Assembly: GCF_900172315.1 (NCBI RefSeq)
Contig: NZ_FWFV01000002.1
Span: 432,244 to 496,243 of the forward strand
Origin: Palleronia marisminoris
Lineage (GTDB): Bacteria > Pseudomonadota > Alphaproteobacteria > Rhodobacterales > Rhodobacteraceae
Length of the DNA stretch: 64,000 nucleotides
Direction: 5' to 3'
Shown: positions 26,234 to 35,167 of the stretch, piece after piece
Numbering within the stretch: position 1 is the stretch's first letter
How the letters are laid out: each line of letters begins with the position of its first letter
Translations under genes and position numbers: made by a program
The notes under the pieces: model-generated
What the model was told of the DNA's origin: nothing
The model's input: only the letters and a program-made list of their open reading frames with translations
The model's database searches: none

Positions 26234-27232
26234 TCAGTTCAGCGCTTGGTCGGTGATCTCGGTCGTGTAGGCGCCCTCGGGCTCTTCCGTGATCGCCGGG
26301 TTCTCTTCGGACACCGCGGAAAGCAGCGTCTCGACTGTCTGCTCATAGGCCGCGGGATCGAGCGCGCCGTCCGAGCCTTCGGTCAGTTTGGCGACCTCGG
26401 ACATCATGTAGACCTGGTGATCCAGCGTCTGCGCGCCGCTGGTGTCGTTGTCCACGACGATCTGCGCGGCCTCCTCGGGGTTCTCTTCGGCCCATTTCCA
26501 GCCCTTCATCGAGGCGCGGACGAACCGAACCATCTTGTCGACGAACGCAGGGTCTTCGAGGTCACTCTCGAGCACGTAGAGCCCGTCCTCGAGCATCCCC
26601 ACGCCTTCTTCGAGGTAGTTGAAGTTGATCAATTCGTCCTCGCCATAGCCGGCATCGAGGATCTGCCCGTACTCGTTGTAGGTCATGGTCGAGATGCAGT
26701 CGGCCTGCCCCTGCAGCAGCGGATCGACGTTGAACGCCTGCTTCAGAACCTCGACCCCCTCCTCGCTGCCATCGGTCGGGATGCCGAGCGAGGCCATGTA
26801 GGCGTAGAACGGATACTCGTTGCCGAAGAACCAGACGCCCAGCGTGCGGCCGGGGAAGTCCTCGGGCGTTTCGACGCCGGTTTCGGCAAGGCAGGTCAGC
26901 TGCAGGCCCCCGGTCGAGAACGGCTGCGCGATGTTCACCAGCGGCACCCCCCTCTCGCGCGCGGCCAGCGCCGCTGCCATCCAGGTGACGATGACGTCGG
27001 CGCCGCCGCCCGCGATCACCTGCTCGGGCGCGATGTCCGGGCCGCCGGGCTTGATGGTGACGTCGAGGTTCTCTTCCTCGTAGAAGCCCTGCTCTTCGGC
27101 CACGTAATAGCCGGCGAACTGGGCCTGTGTCACCCATTTCAGCTGCAGCGCAACCTCGTCCATGTCTTGCGCGAGGACAGGTGTTGCAGCCGTTCCGAAC
27201 GCGGCCACGGCCGCGAAGATCGTGTGTTTCAT
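26234..27232 (-). CDS. ABC transporter substrate-binding protein, NMT1/ThiY type
   Basis: The 332-residue protein has a signal peptide (cleavage after VLA near residue 21). A mature N-terminus ALQLKWVTQAQFAGYYVAEE follows, which is the hallmark of NMT1/THI5-like binding proteins. It also has the family region GGADVIVTWMAAALAARERG. Relatives bind the thiamine pyrimidine precursor, but the same fold serves nitrogen heterocycles, taurine and other ligands. No thiamine gene or TPP riboswitch is nearby, so the ligand is open. It is the last gene of an operon that also encodes two permeases and an ATPase. Confidence 0.9.
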   Translation of the reverse strand: MKHTIFAAVAAFGTAATPVLAQDMDEVALQLKWVTQAQFAGYYVAEEQGFYEEENLDVTIKPGGPDIAPEQVIAGGGADVIVTWMAAALAARERGVPLVNIAQPFSTGGLQLTCLAETGVETPEDFPGRTLGVWFFGNEYPFYAYMASLGIPTDGSEEGVEVLKQAFNVDPLLQGQADCISTMTYNEYGQILDAGYGEDELINFNYLEEGVGMLEDGLYVLESDLEDPAFVDKMVRFVRASMKGWKWAEENPEEAAQIVVDNDTSGAQTLDHQVYMMSEVAKLTEGSDGALDPAAYEQTVETLLSAVSEENPAITEEPEGAYTTEITDQALN

Positions 27233-27262
27233 GAAGTACCCTCTCCTGTGGTGTCCCCGGGT

Positions 27263-28168
27263 TCAGCCCCGGTTGGACGGATGCCAGAACGTCACGCGTC
27301 TTTCGACGAACGCGATGATGCCGTAGAAGGCGCTTCCCGCAAGCGCCGCGACCACGATTTCGGCCCAGACCATGTCGAGCGCGAGCTGACCGACCGAAAC
27401 CGAGATGCGAAAGCCGACGCCCTGCACGGGAGAGCCGAAAAACTCGGCCACGATCGCGCCGACCAGCGCCAGCGTGGTCGCGATCTTCAACCCGTTGAAG
27501 ATGAAGGGCATGGCCGAGGGCAGGCGCAGTTTCACGAGGCCCTGCCAGTAGCTTGCACCGAAAGTCCGCATCAGGTCGCGCTGCATGGCCTGGCTGTCGG
27601 CAAGCCCCGCAACCGTGTTCACGAGGACGGGGAAGAAGACCATCACCACCACGACGGCCGCCTTCGACTGCCAGTCGAATCCGAACCACATCACCAGGAT
27701 CGGCGCCGTGCCGACGATCGGCAGCGCGGCCATGAAGTTGCCCACGGGCAGCAGGCCCCGGCGCAGGAAGTCGAACCGATCCGCCAGCAGCGCGACCGCG
27801 AAGGCGGCGATGCAGCCCATCAGGTAGCCCGACAGCGCGCCCTTCACGACCGTCTGCACGAAGTCGGTCCAAAGCGTGGGTGCGTTCGCCGCGAAGGCCG
27901 AAGCGATGGCGGTGGGGGCCGGAAGGATGACGCCCGGTACGTCGAACAGGCGCACCACCGCCTCCCACAGGATCAGCACGGTGATCCCGAAGATCACCGG
28001 CACGGCTGTCGCGGCGGCGCGAGTGCCGGACCTCGCGATCCCCGTGTTCACCGTCCAGCCGGCGAACCAGATCAGAAGGATCATCGCCAGCCTTGGATCC
28101 AGAAGTGCCGCGAGCGCCACGAGGCCGACCTCGACCACGAGAAGCCGGCGCTCACTTGCCCCGATCAT
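27263..28168 (-). CDS. ABC transporter permease (SsuC/ThiX type)
   Basis: The 301-residue polytopic protein contains the BPD_transp_1 core with the EAA loop RTFGASYWQGLVKLRLPSAM near residue 210. This is the standard permease of NMT1/SsuA-type importers. Its start overlaps the stop of the other permease by four bases (ATGA). Pairing with a second, related permease suggests a heterodimeric channel. Confidence 0.92.
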   Translation of the reverse strand: MIGASERRLLVVEVGLVALAALLDPRLAMILLIWFAGWTVNTGIARSGTRAAATAVPVIFGITVLILWEAVVRLFDVPGVILPAPTAIASAFAANAPTLWTDFVQTVVKGALSGYLMGCIAAFAVALLADRFDFLRRGLLPVGNFMAALPIVGTAPILVMWFGFDWQSKAAVVVVMVFFPVLVNTVAGLADSQAMQRDLMRTFGASYWQGLVKLRLPSAMPFIFNGLKIATTLALVGAIVAEFFGSPVQGVGFRISVSVGQLALDMVWAEIVVAALAGSAFYGIIAFVERRVTFWHPSNRG

Positions 28169-29166
28169 CGCAGGCCCATCCGGCGCAGGGCGACACGCTC
28201 GATCACCCCGATTACCCCGACGGCCAGCGCGGCGAGGATCGCGGCGCCGAACAGCGCGGACCAGATCTGCACCGTCTGCCCGTAGTAGCTGCCGGCCAGA
28301 AGGCGCGCCCCCAGCCCGGCGACGGCACCTGTCGGCAATTCTCCGACGATGGCGCCGACGAGGCTGGCCGCGATGCCGATCTTGAGCGAGGCGAAGAGGT
28401 ACGGGGTCGAGGATGGCAGCCTGAGCTTGAAGAAGGTCTGCGCACGGCTCGCGGCGTATGTCCGAAGCTGGTCGAGCTGCATCGCGTCAGGCGCCCGAAG
28501 GCCCTTCACCATGCCGACGACCACCGGGAAGAACGACAGGTAGGCGGAGATCACCGCCTTGGGCAGGATCCCCTCGACCCCCACGGAGTAGAGCACCACG
28601 ATGATCATCGGCGCGATGGCGATGATAGGGACGGTCTGGCTGACGATGGCCCAGGGCATCACGCTCATGTCCATGACGCGGGAATGGACGATCCCGACGG
28701 CCAGCAGGATCCCCAGCGACGTGCCGATGACGAACCCGGTCAGGGTCGCGCTCATCGTGACCCAGGCGTGGTAGACGAGGCTCCGGTTCGAGGTGGGCGA
28801 AACCGTGGCCGTGCTGTTCCACAGCTCGATCGCCACCTGGTGGGGGGCCGGCAGCCGGGGGCGATCCTGCGCGAAGGCACCCGCGACGGCGGGACCCGGA
28901 TTGGCCAGCGCCAGTGCGGCGCCCGACATCCCGCGACGGTCGCGCGGGCTTTCCGGCATGACCTCGATCCCGGCGCGGGACGCCGTCAGTACCGACTGCG
29001 CGGCGTTCATGGGGATGCAGGCAAGATACCACAGGCCAAGAAGGGCGACCACGACCGTCAGCACCGGCAGCGCCGTCTGGCCCAACGCCCGAACGCGGAG
29101 AGCGGCCCGGGCCGAGCGTCCCACCCCAGCACCCTGCCCCGAAATCGGTGCGGTATTGTCGGTCAT
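28165..29166 (-). CDS. ABC transporter permease (SsuC/ThiX type), second subunit
   Basis: The 333-residue protein from ATG 29166 starts with a cytoplasmic tail and one helix. A long, proline- and arginine-rich periplasmic stretch follows, then the permease core with EAA loop RTYAASRAQTFFKLRLPSSTP (in parts). Its start overlaps the ATPase stop by four bases. The frame extends upstream only as a shadow of the ATPase gene. It works with the 27263-28168 permease. Confidence 0.92.
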   Translation of the reverse strand: MTDNTAPISGQGAGVGRSARAALRVRALGQTALPVLTVVVALLGLWYLACIPMNAAQSVLTASRAGIEVMPESPRDRRGMSGAALALANPGPAVAGAFAQDRPRLPAPHQVAIELWNSTATVSPTSNRSLVYHAWVTMSATLTGFVIGTSLGILLAVGIVHSRVMDMSVMPWAIVSQTVPIIAIAPMIIVVLYSVGVEGILPKAVISAYLSFFPVVVGMVKGLRAPDAMQLDQLRTYAASRAQTFFKLRLPSSTPYLFASLKIGIAASLVGAIVGELPTGAVAGLGARLLAGSYYGQTVQIWSALFGAAILAALAVGVIGVIERVALRRMGLR

Positions 29167-29942
29167 GCGGCCTCCATGCCGGCGCGCAGACCTTCGCGAA
29201 CCCTGTGGGCGATCTTGATGAACTCGGGGCTGTCGCGGATGTCGAGCGGGCGGTGGCGCGGCAGCGGGCTCTCGATGATGTCGGTGATCCGCCCCGGGCG
29301 CGGCGACATCACGACGATACGCGTGGACAGGTAAACTGCCTCGGGGATCGAGTGGGTCACGAACAGCATCGTCTTGCCCGTCCGGTCCCACAGCGACAGC
29401 AGCTCTTCGTTCAGCCGGTCGCGCACGATCTCGTCGAGGGCACCGAAGGGTTCGTCCATCAGCAACAGGTCCGCGTCGAAGGACAACGCGCGGGCGATCG
29501 ACGCGCGCTGCTGCATGCCACCTGAAAGCTGCCAGGGATACTTGTGCTCGAACCCTTCGAGGTCCACCAGCTCGAGCGTCTCGGCCACGCGGCGCTTCCG
29601 CTCGGCTTCCGGGAAGCCCATGATCTCGAGCGGCAGACGGATGTTCCCGCCGATGGTCCGCCACGGATAGAGCCCCGCAGCCTGGAAGACGTAGCCGTAG
29701 GCGCGGGCGCGGCGCGCCTCGTCGGGCGACATCCCGTTGACCGTCAGCGTCCCGCCCGTCGGCTGTTCCAGCGCGGCGACGCAGCGCAGGAACGTCGTCT
29801 TGCCGCAACCCGAGGGGCCGATGAACGACACGAAGTCACCCGCGTCCACGGTGAGGTCCACGTTCTTCAGCGCGTGCACAGGGCCGTCATTGGTGCTGAA
29901 CGTCAGGTCGAGGGACCGGGCCTCCACGACGCGGGTGCTCAT
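29163..29942 (-). CDS. ABC transporter ATP-binding protein (SsuB/ThiZ type)
   Basis: The ATG at 29942 has GAGG upstream. The 259-residue ATPase has Walker A GPSGCGKTTFLR near residue 42, signature LSGGMQQRASIARAL, Walker B DLLLMDEPFGALD and switch His in THSIPEAVYL. This pattern is typical of nitrate/sulfonate/thiamine-precursor importers. It is the first gene of the four-gene operon. The upstream gap (29943-30180) shows no TPP riboswitch signature and no clear promoter. Confidence 0.93.
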   Translation of the reverse strand: MSTRVVEARSLDLTFSTNDGPVHALKNVDLTVDAGDFVSFIGPSGCGKTTFLRCVAALEQPTGGTLTVNGMSPDEARRARAYGYVFQAAGLYPWRTIGGNIRLPLEIMGFPEAERKRRVAETLELVDLEGFEHKYPWQLSGGMQQRASIARALSFDADLLLMDEPFGALDEIVRDRLNEELLSLWDRTGKTMLFVTHSIPEAVYLSTRIVVMSPRPGRITDIIESPLPRHRPLDIRDSPEFIKIAHRVREGLRAGMEAA

Positions 29943-30180
29943 GCTTGTGCCTCGGACAGTGGGTTCGACGCGGGCGCGCACCGAGTCATCGCGTTGCGGG
30001 GCGAGATGTCGGTCAAGTTGTACCTCTGACTGCGGCGATCGAGCCGGTTGATGAGACTCCACGCTACCATCGGGAGGGTATCGGTCAAGAACGCGGCGCG
30101 GAAATCGGGCACTCGCCCAATCTTTGATCGCCGGGATACGGTGCGGCTGCAGCCGTGCCGAAATCCTGCTCACTTGCCGA

Positions 30181-30783
30181 TCAGCGCGCCCGGATCGCCT
30201 TGACGATGGCCGCCGCGCGATCGACCGCCTGCTCGATGGTCAGGTCGGTCGTGTCGATGTGATGGGCGTCGTCGGCCGGGCGCAGAGGCGCATCCGCGCG
30301 GCCCATGTCACGGTCGTCGCGGCGGCGGACATCCTCGAGCACGGCCTCGTAGCTCGTGCCGTCGCTCAACTCGAGGTGCCGGCGGCGGGCGCGCACCTCG
30401 GGACTGGCCGTCACGAAAAGCTTCACCTCGGCCGCCGGGCAGATCACCGTGCCGATGTCGCGCCCGTCCAGCACTGCGCCTGCGTCCCGGCGGGCAAAGT
30501 GGCGCTGGAATTCGACGAGGGCCTGGCGCACCTGGGCATCCGAGGCGACGCGGCTCGCCGCTTCGGCCACCTCGGCAGTGCGCAGCCCCGGCGCCGCAAG
30601 ATCGGCAGGCGTCAGCGCCTTCGCCGCCACCAGCGGCGCCTCGCCGTCGAGCACACGGCGCCCCGTTGCACGATAGAGAAGCCCGGTATCCAGGTAGGCG
30701 AGGCCGAACCGCACGGCGATCTCGCGGGCGATCGTGCCCTTCCCGGCCGCCGCGGGCCCGTCTATCGCAACGGTGAAGGCCAT
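30181..30783 (-). CDS. cmk: cytidylate kinase
   Basis: The 200-residue kinase has the P-loop [17 protein letters not shown] at residues 7-23, the CMP-binding [10 protein letters not shown] and [17 protein letters not shown] in the core, and RxxRD-like lid residues near [12 protein letters not shown]. It phosphorylates CMP and dCMP for nucleotide synthesis. The start overlaps the GFA-gene stop by one base. It lies downstream of aroA, as in many alphaproteobacteria, where rpsA often follows; here it does not. Confidence 0.96.
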   Translation of the reverse strand: MAFTVAIDGPAAAGKGTIAREIAVRFGLAYLDTGLLYRATGRRVLDGEAPLVAAKALTPADLAAPGLRTAEVAEAASRVASDAQVRQALVEFQRHFARRDAGAVLDGRDIGTVICPAAEVKLFVTASPEVRARRRHLELSDGTSYEAVLEDVRRRDDRDMGRADAPLRPADDAHHIDTTDLTIEQAVDRAAAIVKAIRAR

Positions 30784-31220
30784 CAGGGCTTGCGCGTCGT
30801 CATGCGCGGATCGGAGCCCTTGGCTTGCGGAAGGCCGTCGGAGATCTCGTAATAGTCGCCCTTATCCGCGCAGAAGATGTGCCCCACCAGCGACAGCCCG
30901 GTCGGCGCATCGAGCGAGCCGGCCATGATCGACAGCAGTTCGCCGCCCCCGTCCCAGAACAGGTTCGAGCCGCATTCGGGGCAGAATCCGCGTTTGGCGC
31001 TGTCCGACGAGTCGTACCACTTCACCTCGCCCTCGATCTCGACCGTGTCGCGCGGGGCGGACGTGGACGCAAGGAAGTGCCCGGTCGTCCGGCGACACTG
31101 GCTGCAATGGCAGGCGATGACGGGCCTCAGCGGCCCGGTCACGCGAAACGAGACCTCGGCGCAAAGGCAGCCTCCGGTCACGGACAGGTTACGCGGGTCG
31201 GCGTCGAAAATGTCGGACAT
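30783..31220 (-). CDS. GFA-family protein (glutathione-dependent formaldehyde-activating-like)
   Basis: The 145-residue protein has the zinc-binding cysteines of the GFA fold: [10 protein letters not shown] near residue 17, [12 protein letters not shown] near residue 37, and [12 protein letters not shown] near residue 78. GFA proteins include S-(hydroxymethyl)glutathione synthase, but most members have no defined reaction. It sits between aroA and cmk, overlapping cmk by one base. A role linked to those neighbours is not evident. Confidence 0.88.
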   Translation of the reverse strand: MSDIFDADPRNLSVTGGCLCAEVSFRVTGPLRPVIACHCSQCRRTTGHFLASTSAPRDTVEIEGEVKWYDSSDSAKRGFCPECGSNLFWDGGGELLSIMAGSLDAPTGLSLVGHIFCADKGDYYEISDGLPQAKGSDPRMTTRKP

Positions 31221-31262
31221 GGTTCCTCCTTCGGGCGCGATCTAGCGCGACGCTCGCGGCCG

Positions 31263-32615
31263 TCAGCCCTCGGGGCGCGAGAACGACGCGCCGAGCGTGG
31301 TCATCAGCGGCTCGAAGATCGGGAAGGACGTGGCGATCGGGCTTGCGTCATCCACCGTCACCGGTTGCTTCGAGGCCATGCCCAGGCACAGGAACGACAT
31401 CGCGATCCGGTGGTCGAGCCGTGCGGCGACCGTCACTCCGCCCTCGACCCCGCCCGGCCCGCGTCCATGGACGCGCCACCAGTCGTCGCCCTCCTCGACC
31501 GTCACGCCCGCGGCGCGCAACCCTTGCGCCATCGCGTCGATGCGATCGCTTTCCTTCACCCGCAGCTCGGCCACGCCGGGCATGTCTGTGACCCCTTCCG
31601 CGAAAGCGGCGACGACGGAAAGGATCGGGTATTCGTCGATCATGGACGCCGCCCGCTCGGGCGGAACGCGGATGCCCTTCATCTCGGGCGAGAAGCGCGC
31701 GCGCAGATCGGCCACCGGCTCGCCCCCCTCGTCGCGCGGATCCTCGTAGGTCAGGTCCGCGCCCATCTCGCGCAGCGTCTCGAACAGGCCGGCACGCGTG
31801 GGATTGAGGCCGATATTCGGGATCAGCACGTCGGACCCTTCGGTGATCAGCGCGGCGCAGACCGGAAAAGCGGCCGACGAAGGGTCACGCGGTACGGCGA
31901 TCTCCTGCGGCTGCAATTCGGGTCGGCCGGTCAGCGTGATGACGCGGCCCTCGTCGGTGACTTCGGTCGAAATGGTCGCGCCGAATCCCGCGAGCATGCG
32001 CTCGGAATGATCGCGGGTGGCCTCGCGCTCGACCACGACGGTCTCGCCGGGGGCGTTCAGCCCCGCCAGCAGGACGGCGGACTTCACCTGCGCCGAGGGC
32101 ACCGGCGTCGCGTAGCGCACCGGCACCGGGTCGGACGCCCCCACCAGCGTCAGCGGCAGGCGGCCGCCCGCGCGTCCGACGGCCTGCGCCCCGAACAGGG
32201 CGAGCGGATCGGTCACGCGCGCCATCGGCCGCGAGGTCAGCGAAGCATCCCCGGTGAAGGTCGTGGCGAAACCGTGCGTGGCGACCGCGCCCATGATGAG
32301 CCGGACGCCCGTCCCCGAGTTGCCGCAGTCGATCACCTGGTCGGGTTCCGAGAAACCGCCGACGCCCACGCCGTGGACGGACCAACTGCCCTGCCCATGG
32401 TTCACGACCTCGGCGCCCAACGCCTGCATGGCGCGCCCCGTATCCAGAACGTCCTGCCCTTCGAGCAGCCCCGTGATCCGGGTTTCGCCCACTGCCATGG
32501 CGCCAAGGATCAGCGCGCGGTGCGAGATCGACTTGTCGCCGGGGACCTCGGCCGTGCCGGAAAGGGCTCCGGCCTTTCGGGACATGAGGGGTTCGGGCGT
32601 GCCGTGCGCAGACAT
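31263..32615 (-). CDS. aroA: 3-phosphoshikimate 1-carboxyvinyltransferase (EPSP synthase)
   Basis: The 450-residue enzyme has the shikimate-phosphate-binding start [17 protein letters not shown] near residue 25, the [12 protein letters not shown] loop near residue 98, and the C-terminal [16 protein letters not shown] signature. These fit a class II-type bacterial EPSP synthase. It makes EPSP for aromatic amino acid synthesis. It is followed on the same strand by the GFA gene and cmk. Confidence 0.96.
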   Translation of the reverse strand: MSAHGTPEPLMSRKAGALSGTAEVPGDKSISHRALILGAMAVGETRITGLLEGQDVLDTGRAMQALGAEVVNHGQGSWSVHGVGVGGFSEPDQVIDCGNSGTGVRLIMGAVATHGFATTFTGDASLTSRPMARVTDPLALFGAQAVGRAGGRLPLTLVGASDPVPVRYATPVPSAQVKSAVLLAGLNAPGETVVVEREATRDHSERMLAGFGATISTEVTDEGRVITLTGRPELQPQEIAVPRDPSSAAFPVCAALITEGSDVLIPNIGLNPTRAGLFETLREMGADLTYEDPRDEGGEPVADLRARFSPEMKGIRVPPERAASMIDEYPILSVVAAFAEGVTDMPGVAELRVKESDRIDAMAQGLRAAGVTVEEGDDWWRVHGRGPGGVEGGVTVAARLDHRIAMSFLCLGMASKQPVTVDDASPIATSFPIFEPLMTTLGASFSRPEG

Positions 32616-32687
32616 GGGGTCACCTCACCGTCGGTTCGAAATCCGACCGAGTGGGTGGCACGGGTGCCGTGACGGCGCAAGCGCCAA

Positions 32688-32777
32688 TCAGGCCGCCGCG
32701 AGAAGCGGCAACACGATGAACACGAACAGGAGGAACGGCGCGAAGGTAAAGAGTTTCGTCTGGCGGGGGCGTTTCAT
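32688..32777 (-). CDS. 29-residue single-helix membrane microprotein
   Basis: A short frame with ATG at 32777 and TGA at 32688 encodes a basic N-terminus (KRPRQTK) followed by one hydrophobic helix (FAPFLLFVFIVLPLLAAA). The charge pattern predicts the N-terminus inside the cytoplasm. Codon use fits the genome, but the ribosome site is weak. It lies 72 bases upstream of aroA on the same strand. No function can be given. The rest of the 32616-32914 gap holds nothing I recognise. Confidence 0.45.
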   Translation of the reverse strand: MKRPRQTKLFTFAPFLLFVFIVLPLLAAA

Positions 32778-32914
32778 GGCAAGGGACCGGAGCTGCACTG
32801 TGGATAACTTACAGCTTCAACGGCACATGTCGCGGGTTCCGTCGGCGTGATTCGACGGCCGGGCGCCGCTCCGCTCATCCGGCGCCGGGCGCAACAGTTT
32901 TCCGCCGACTGCGC

Positions 32915-33622
32915 CTAGAGGCGGCGGAATGTCAGGTAGTGCGGCGAGCGGCCCTCGCGCAGCGCCTTCTGCTCGTAGCGCGTGGAGATCCAATCGTCCC
33001 ACGGCGCGCTCCAGTCCGACGGCCCCTCGCCCAGCCATTCGAACCCGGCTTCGGGCACCTCTTCGAGAGCCTGGCGCACATAGTCGGCGATATCGGTCGC
33101 GACGCGGAATGTGGCGCCGGGCTTCAGGCAGCGGGCGAGCGGCTCCAGGTGCTCGGGCGTGACGAAACGGCGGCGATGGTGGCGCGCCTTTGGCCACGGA
33201 TCCGGGTAGAGCAGGAACGCCCGCGACACCGACGCCGGCGGCAGCACGTCGAACAGATCGCGCGCGTCGCCGGGATGGATTCGCAGGTTGGTGACGCCTG
33301 CCGCGCGAATCTTGCCCAGCAGCATGGCCACGCCGTTGATATAGGGCTCTGCCCCGATGATCCCGACATCGGGGTTGCCGGCGGCCTGGTGGACAAGATG
33401 CTCGCCCCCGCCGAAGCCGATCTCGACCCAGGTTTCGCGCTCGCCAAAGAGGGACCCCAGATCGAGCGGGGTGCGGTCGGGGTTTACCTCCCAGTCGACC
33501 GGCCCGGGCGAGAGCCGGTCGAGATCCTCCTGCAGATACCTCTCTTGCGAGGGGCGCAGAGTATGGCCCTTGCGGCGGCCGTAGAAGTTGCGCCACGGGG
33601 CGCCCTGGGATTTTTCGGACAT
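32915..33622 (-). CDS. trmB: tRNA (guanine-N7-)-methyltransferase
   Basis: The 235-residue Rossmann-fold methyltransferase has the SAM-binding motif VEIGFGGGEHLVHQA near residue 66, GAEPYINGVAMLL near residue 88, and the substrate-binding YPDPWPKARHHRRR near residue 145. All are diagnostic of TrmB. It makes m7G46 in tRNAs. It is downstream of metK on the same strand, but a strong hairpin lies between the two. Confidence 0.96.
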   Translation of the reverse strand: MSEKSQGAPWRNFYGRRKGHTLRPSQERYLQEDLDRLSPGPVDWEVNPDRTPLDLGSLFGERETWVEIGFGGGEHLVHQAAGNPDVGIIGAEPYINGVAMLLGKIRAAGVTNLRIHPGDARDLFDVLPPASVSRAFLLYPDPWPKARHHRRRFVTPEHLEPLARCLKPGATFRVATDIADYVRQALEEVPEAGFEWLGEGPSDWSAPWDDWISTRYEQKALREGRSPHYLTFRRL

Positions 33623-33857
33623 GGCGGCGATGTATTTGAGGGGCCGGCAGGGCGCAAGCGGCGCCTGTCACCCCCGTCGGTTGCGTCCGATCCCGAGCGT
33701 CCCAGGTTCGAGCAAGTCGCGGGTCCGGGTCACGCGCACAATCTTCACGAAACGAACCGAAGCTTGCCGGGGAAGCACTTCGCTACAATCCGCCGGACGT
33801 CCGGCCGGCAGGCGCTCACCAGGTGCGTGAAGTCGGCCCGCCCGGACAGAGCGCGGC

Positions 33858-33889
33858 TCGGGGGTTGGCCCGACCAGGCCAACCCCCGA
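33858..33889 (-). terminator. hairpin terminator behind metK
   Basis: A 13-bp perfect stem (33858-33870 with 33877-33889) and a 6-base loop begin 9 bases after the metK stop on the minus strand. There is no T-run. The stem is strong enough to end or protect the metK message. Confidence 0.6.
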
Positions 33890-33897
33890 ACCAACTG

Positions 33898-35079
33898 TCA
33901 GACCGCGCGACGCAGGGCGTCGGCCAAGTCCGTCCGTTCCCACGAGAATCCGCCATCGGCTTCCGGCGCGCGGCCGAAATGACCGTAGGCCGCCGTGCGC
34001 TCGTAGATCGGGCGGTTGAGGCCCAGATGCGTGCGGATGCCGCGCGGGGTCAGGTCCATGACCTCGCGAATCGCGTTCTCGATCTTCTCCTCGTGCACCT
34101 CGCCGGTGCCGTAGGTGTCGGCATAGATCGACAGCGGCTTCGAGATGCCGATGGCATAGGACAACTGGATCGTGCAGCGCTTGGCCATGCCGGCCGCGAC
34201 CACGTTCTTGGCGAGGTAGCGCGCGGCATAGGCGGCCGAGCGGTCCACCTTCGTCGGATCCTTGCCCGAGAACGCGCCGCCGCCATGGGGGGCCGAGCCG
34301 CCATAGGTGTCCACGATGATCTTGCGCCCGGTCAGGCCCGCATCGCCATCCGGTCCGCCGATCACGAAGACGCCCGTGGGATTCACCCACCATTCGGTCG
34401 CGTCGGTGATCCAGCCGTCCGGGAGGACTTCGCGGATGTACGGCTCGACGATGGCGCGGATGTCGGCGGAGGTCTGATTCTCGCGCTCGTGCTGGGTGGA
34501 AAGGACGATGCTGGTCACCTCGACCGGCTTGCCATCCTCGTAACGCAGGCTGATCTGGCTTTTTGCGTCGGGGCGCAGCGTCGGCTCCTGCCCGGACTTG
34601 CGGACCTCGGCCAGGCGCCGCAGGATCTGGTGCGCGTAGTGGATCGGCGCTGGCATGAGCTCGGGCGTGTCCTCGACCGCGTAGCCGAACATGATGCCCT
34701 GGTCGCCGGCGCCCTCGTCCTTGATCTCGGACTTGTCCACCCCCTGCGCAATGTGGGCGGATTGGGCGTGAAGCAGGTTGGTGACCTCGACCGAGTTCCA
34801 ATGGAACTTGTCCTGCTCGTAGCCGATGTCCCGGATGCACTCGCGCGCGATGCTGTCGACCCGGTCGAGATACTCGGCCAGCTTCGACTTGTCCGACAGC
34901 CCCACCTCGCCGCCGATGACGACGCGATTCGTGGTGGCGAAGGTCTCGCAGGCGACGCGCGCCTCGGCTTCTTCCCTGAGGAAGGCGTCGAGGACGGCAT
35001 CCGAGATCCGGTCGCAGACCTTGTCGGGGTGCCCCTCGGATACGGATTCCGAGGTGAAGATGTAATTCTGACGCGGCAT
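33898..35079 (-). CDS. metK: S-adenosylmethionine synthetase
   Basis: The 393-residue enzyme begins [20 protein letters not shown] with the conserved His of GHPDK. It also has [11 protein letters not shown], the [20 protein letters not shown] loop and [19 protein letters not shown] (in parts). It makes SAM from methionine and ATP. I chose the ATG at 35079: the ATG at 35094 lies inside the conserved 3' part of the SAM/SAH riboswitch. The riboswitch GGAGC element is the ribosome site for 35079. Expression is thus expected to be shut off when SAM is plentiful. Confidence 0.97.
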   Translation of the reverse strand: MPRQNYIFTSESVSEGHPDKVCDRISDAVLDAFLREEAEARVACETFATTNRVVIGGEVGLSDKSKLAEYLDRVDSIARECIRDIGYEQDKFHWNSVEVTNLLHAQSAHIAQGVDKSEIKDEGAGDQGIMFGYAVEDTPELMPAPIHYAHQILRRLAEVRKSGQEPTLRPDAKSQISLRYEDGKPVEVTSIVLSTQHERENQTSADIRAIVEPYIREVLPDGWITDATEWWVNPTGVFVIGGPDGDAGLTGRKIIVDTYGGSAPHGGGAFSGKDPTKVDRSAAYAARYLAKNVVAAGMAKRCTIQLSYAIGISKPLSIYADTYGTGEVHEEKIENAIREVMDLTPRGIRTHLGLNRPIYERTAAYGHFGRAPEADGGFSWERTDLADALRRAV

Positions 35080-35085
35080 GGGGGA

Positions 35086-35132
35086 GTGCTCCATTGAATT
35101 TTTCCACGCACGCCAGGAAGCCGTTGTGCGCG
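35086..35132 (-). promoter_or_regulatory. SAM/SAH riboswitch controlling metK
   Basis: The minus-strand RNA contains the conserved core ACAACGGCUUCCUGGCGU, flanked by a 5-bp stem: CGCAC at 35130-35126 pairs with GUGCG at 35111-35107. A short A/U-rich linker and AAUGGAGCA (about 35095-35087) follow. This is the layout of the SAM/SAH riboswitch class known upstream of metK in Rhodobacterales. There the 3' GGAGC pairs back to form a pseudoknot and hides the ribosome site. Here the GGAG is 9 bases from the metK ATG, so control of translation is expected. Confidence 0.92.
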
Positions 35133-35167
35133 GTCACCTTGCGCCGTAGCGAGCGGCGCGGCCGCAA

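Noticed and set aside
26180..28285. 701-codon plus-strand frame opposite the NMT1-type ABC genes
   Set aside because: Its His/Asp/Arg-rich composition matches an antisense shadow, and the minus strand has clear ABC genes with overlapping starts and stops.
29943..30180. TPP riboswitch upstream of the NMT1-type operon
   Set aside because: I looked for the CUGAGA and ACCUGAUCUGG-type core on the minus strand and found no convincing match.
35080..35094. metK start at the ATG 35094
   Set aside because: This ATG lies within the conserved 3' element of the SAM/SAH riboswitch and has no ribosome site. ATG 35079 follows the GGAG element and gives the usual N-terminus.
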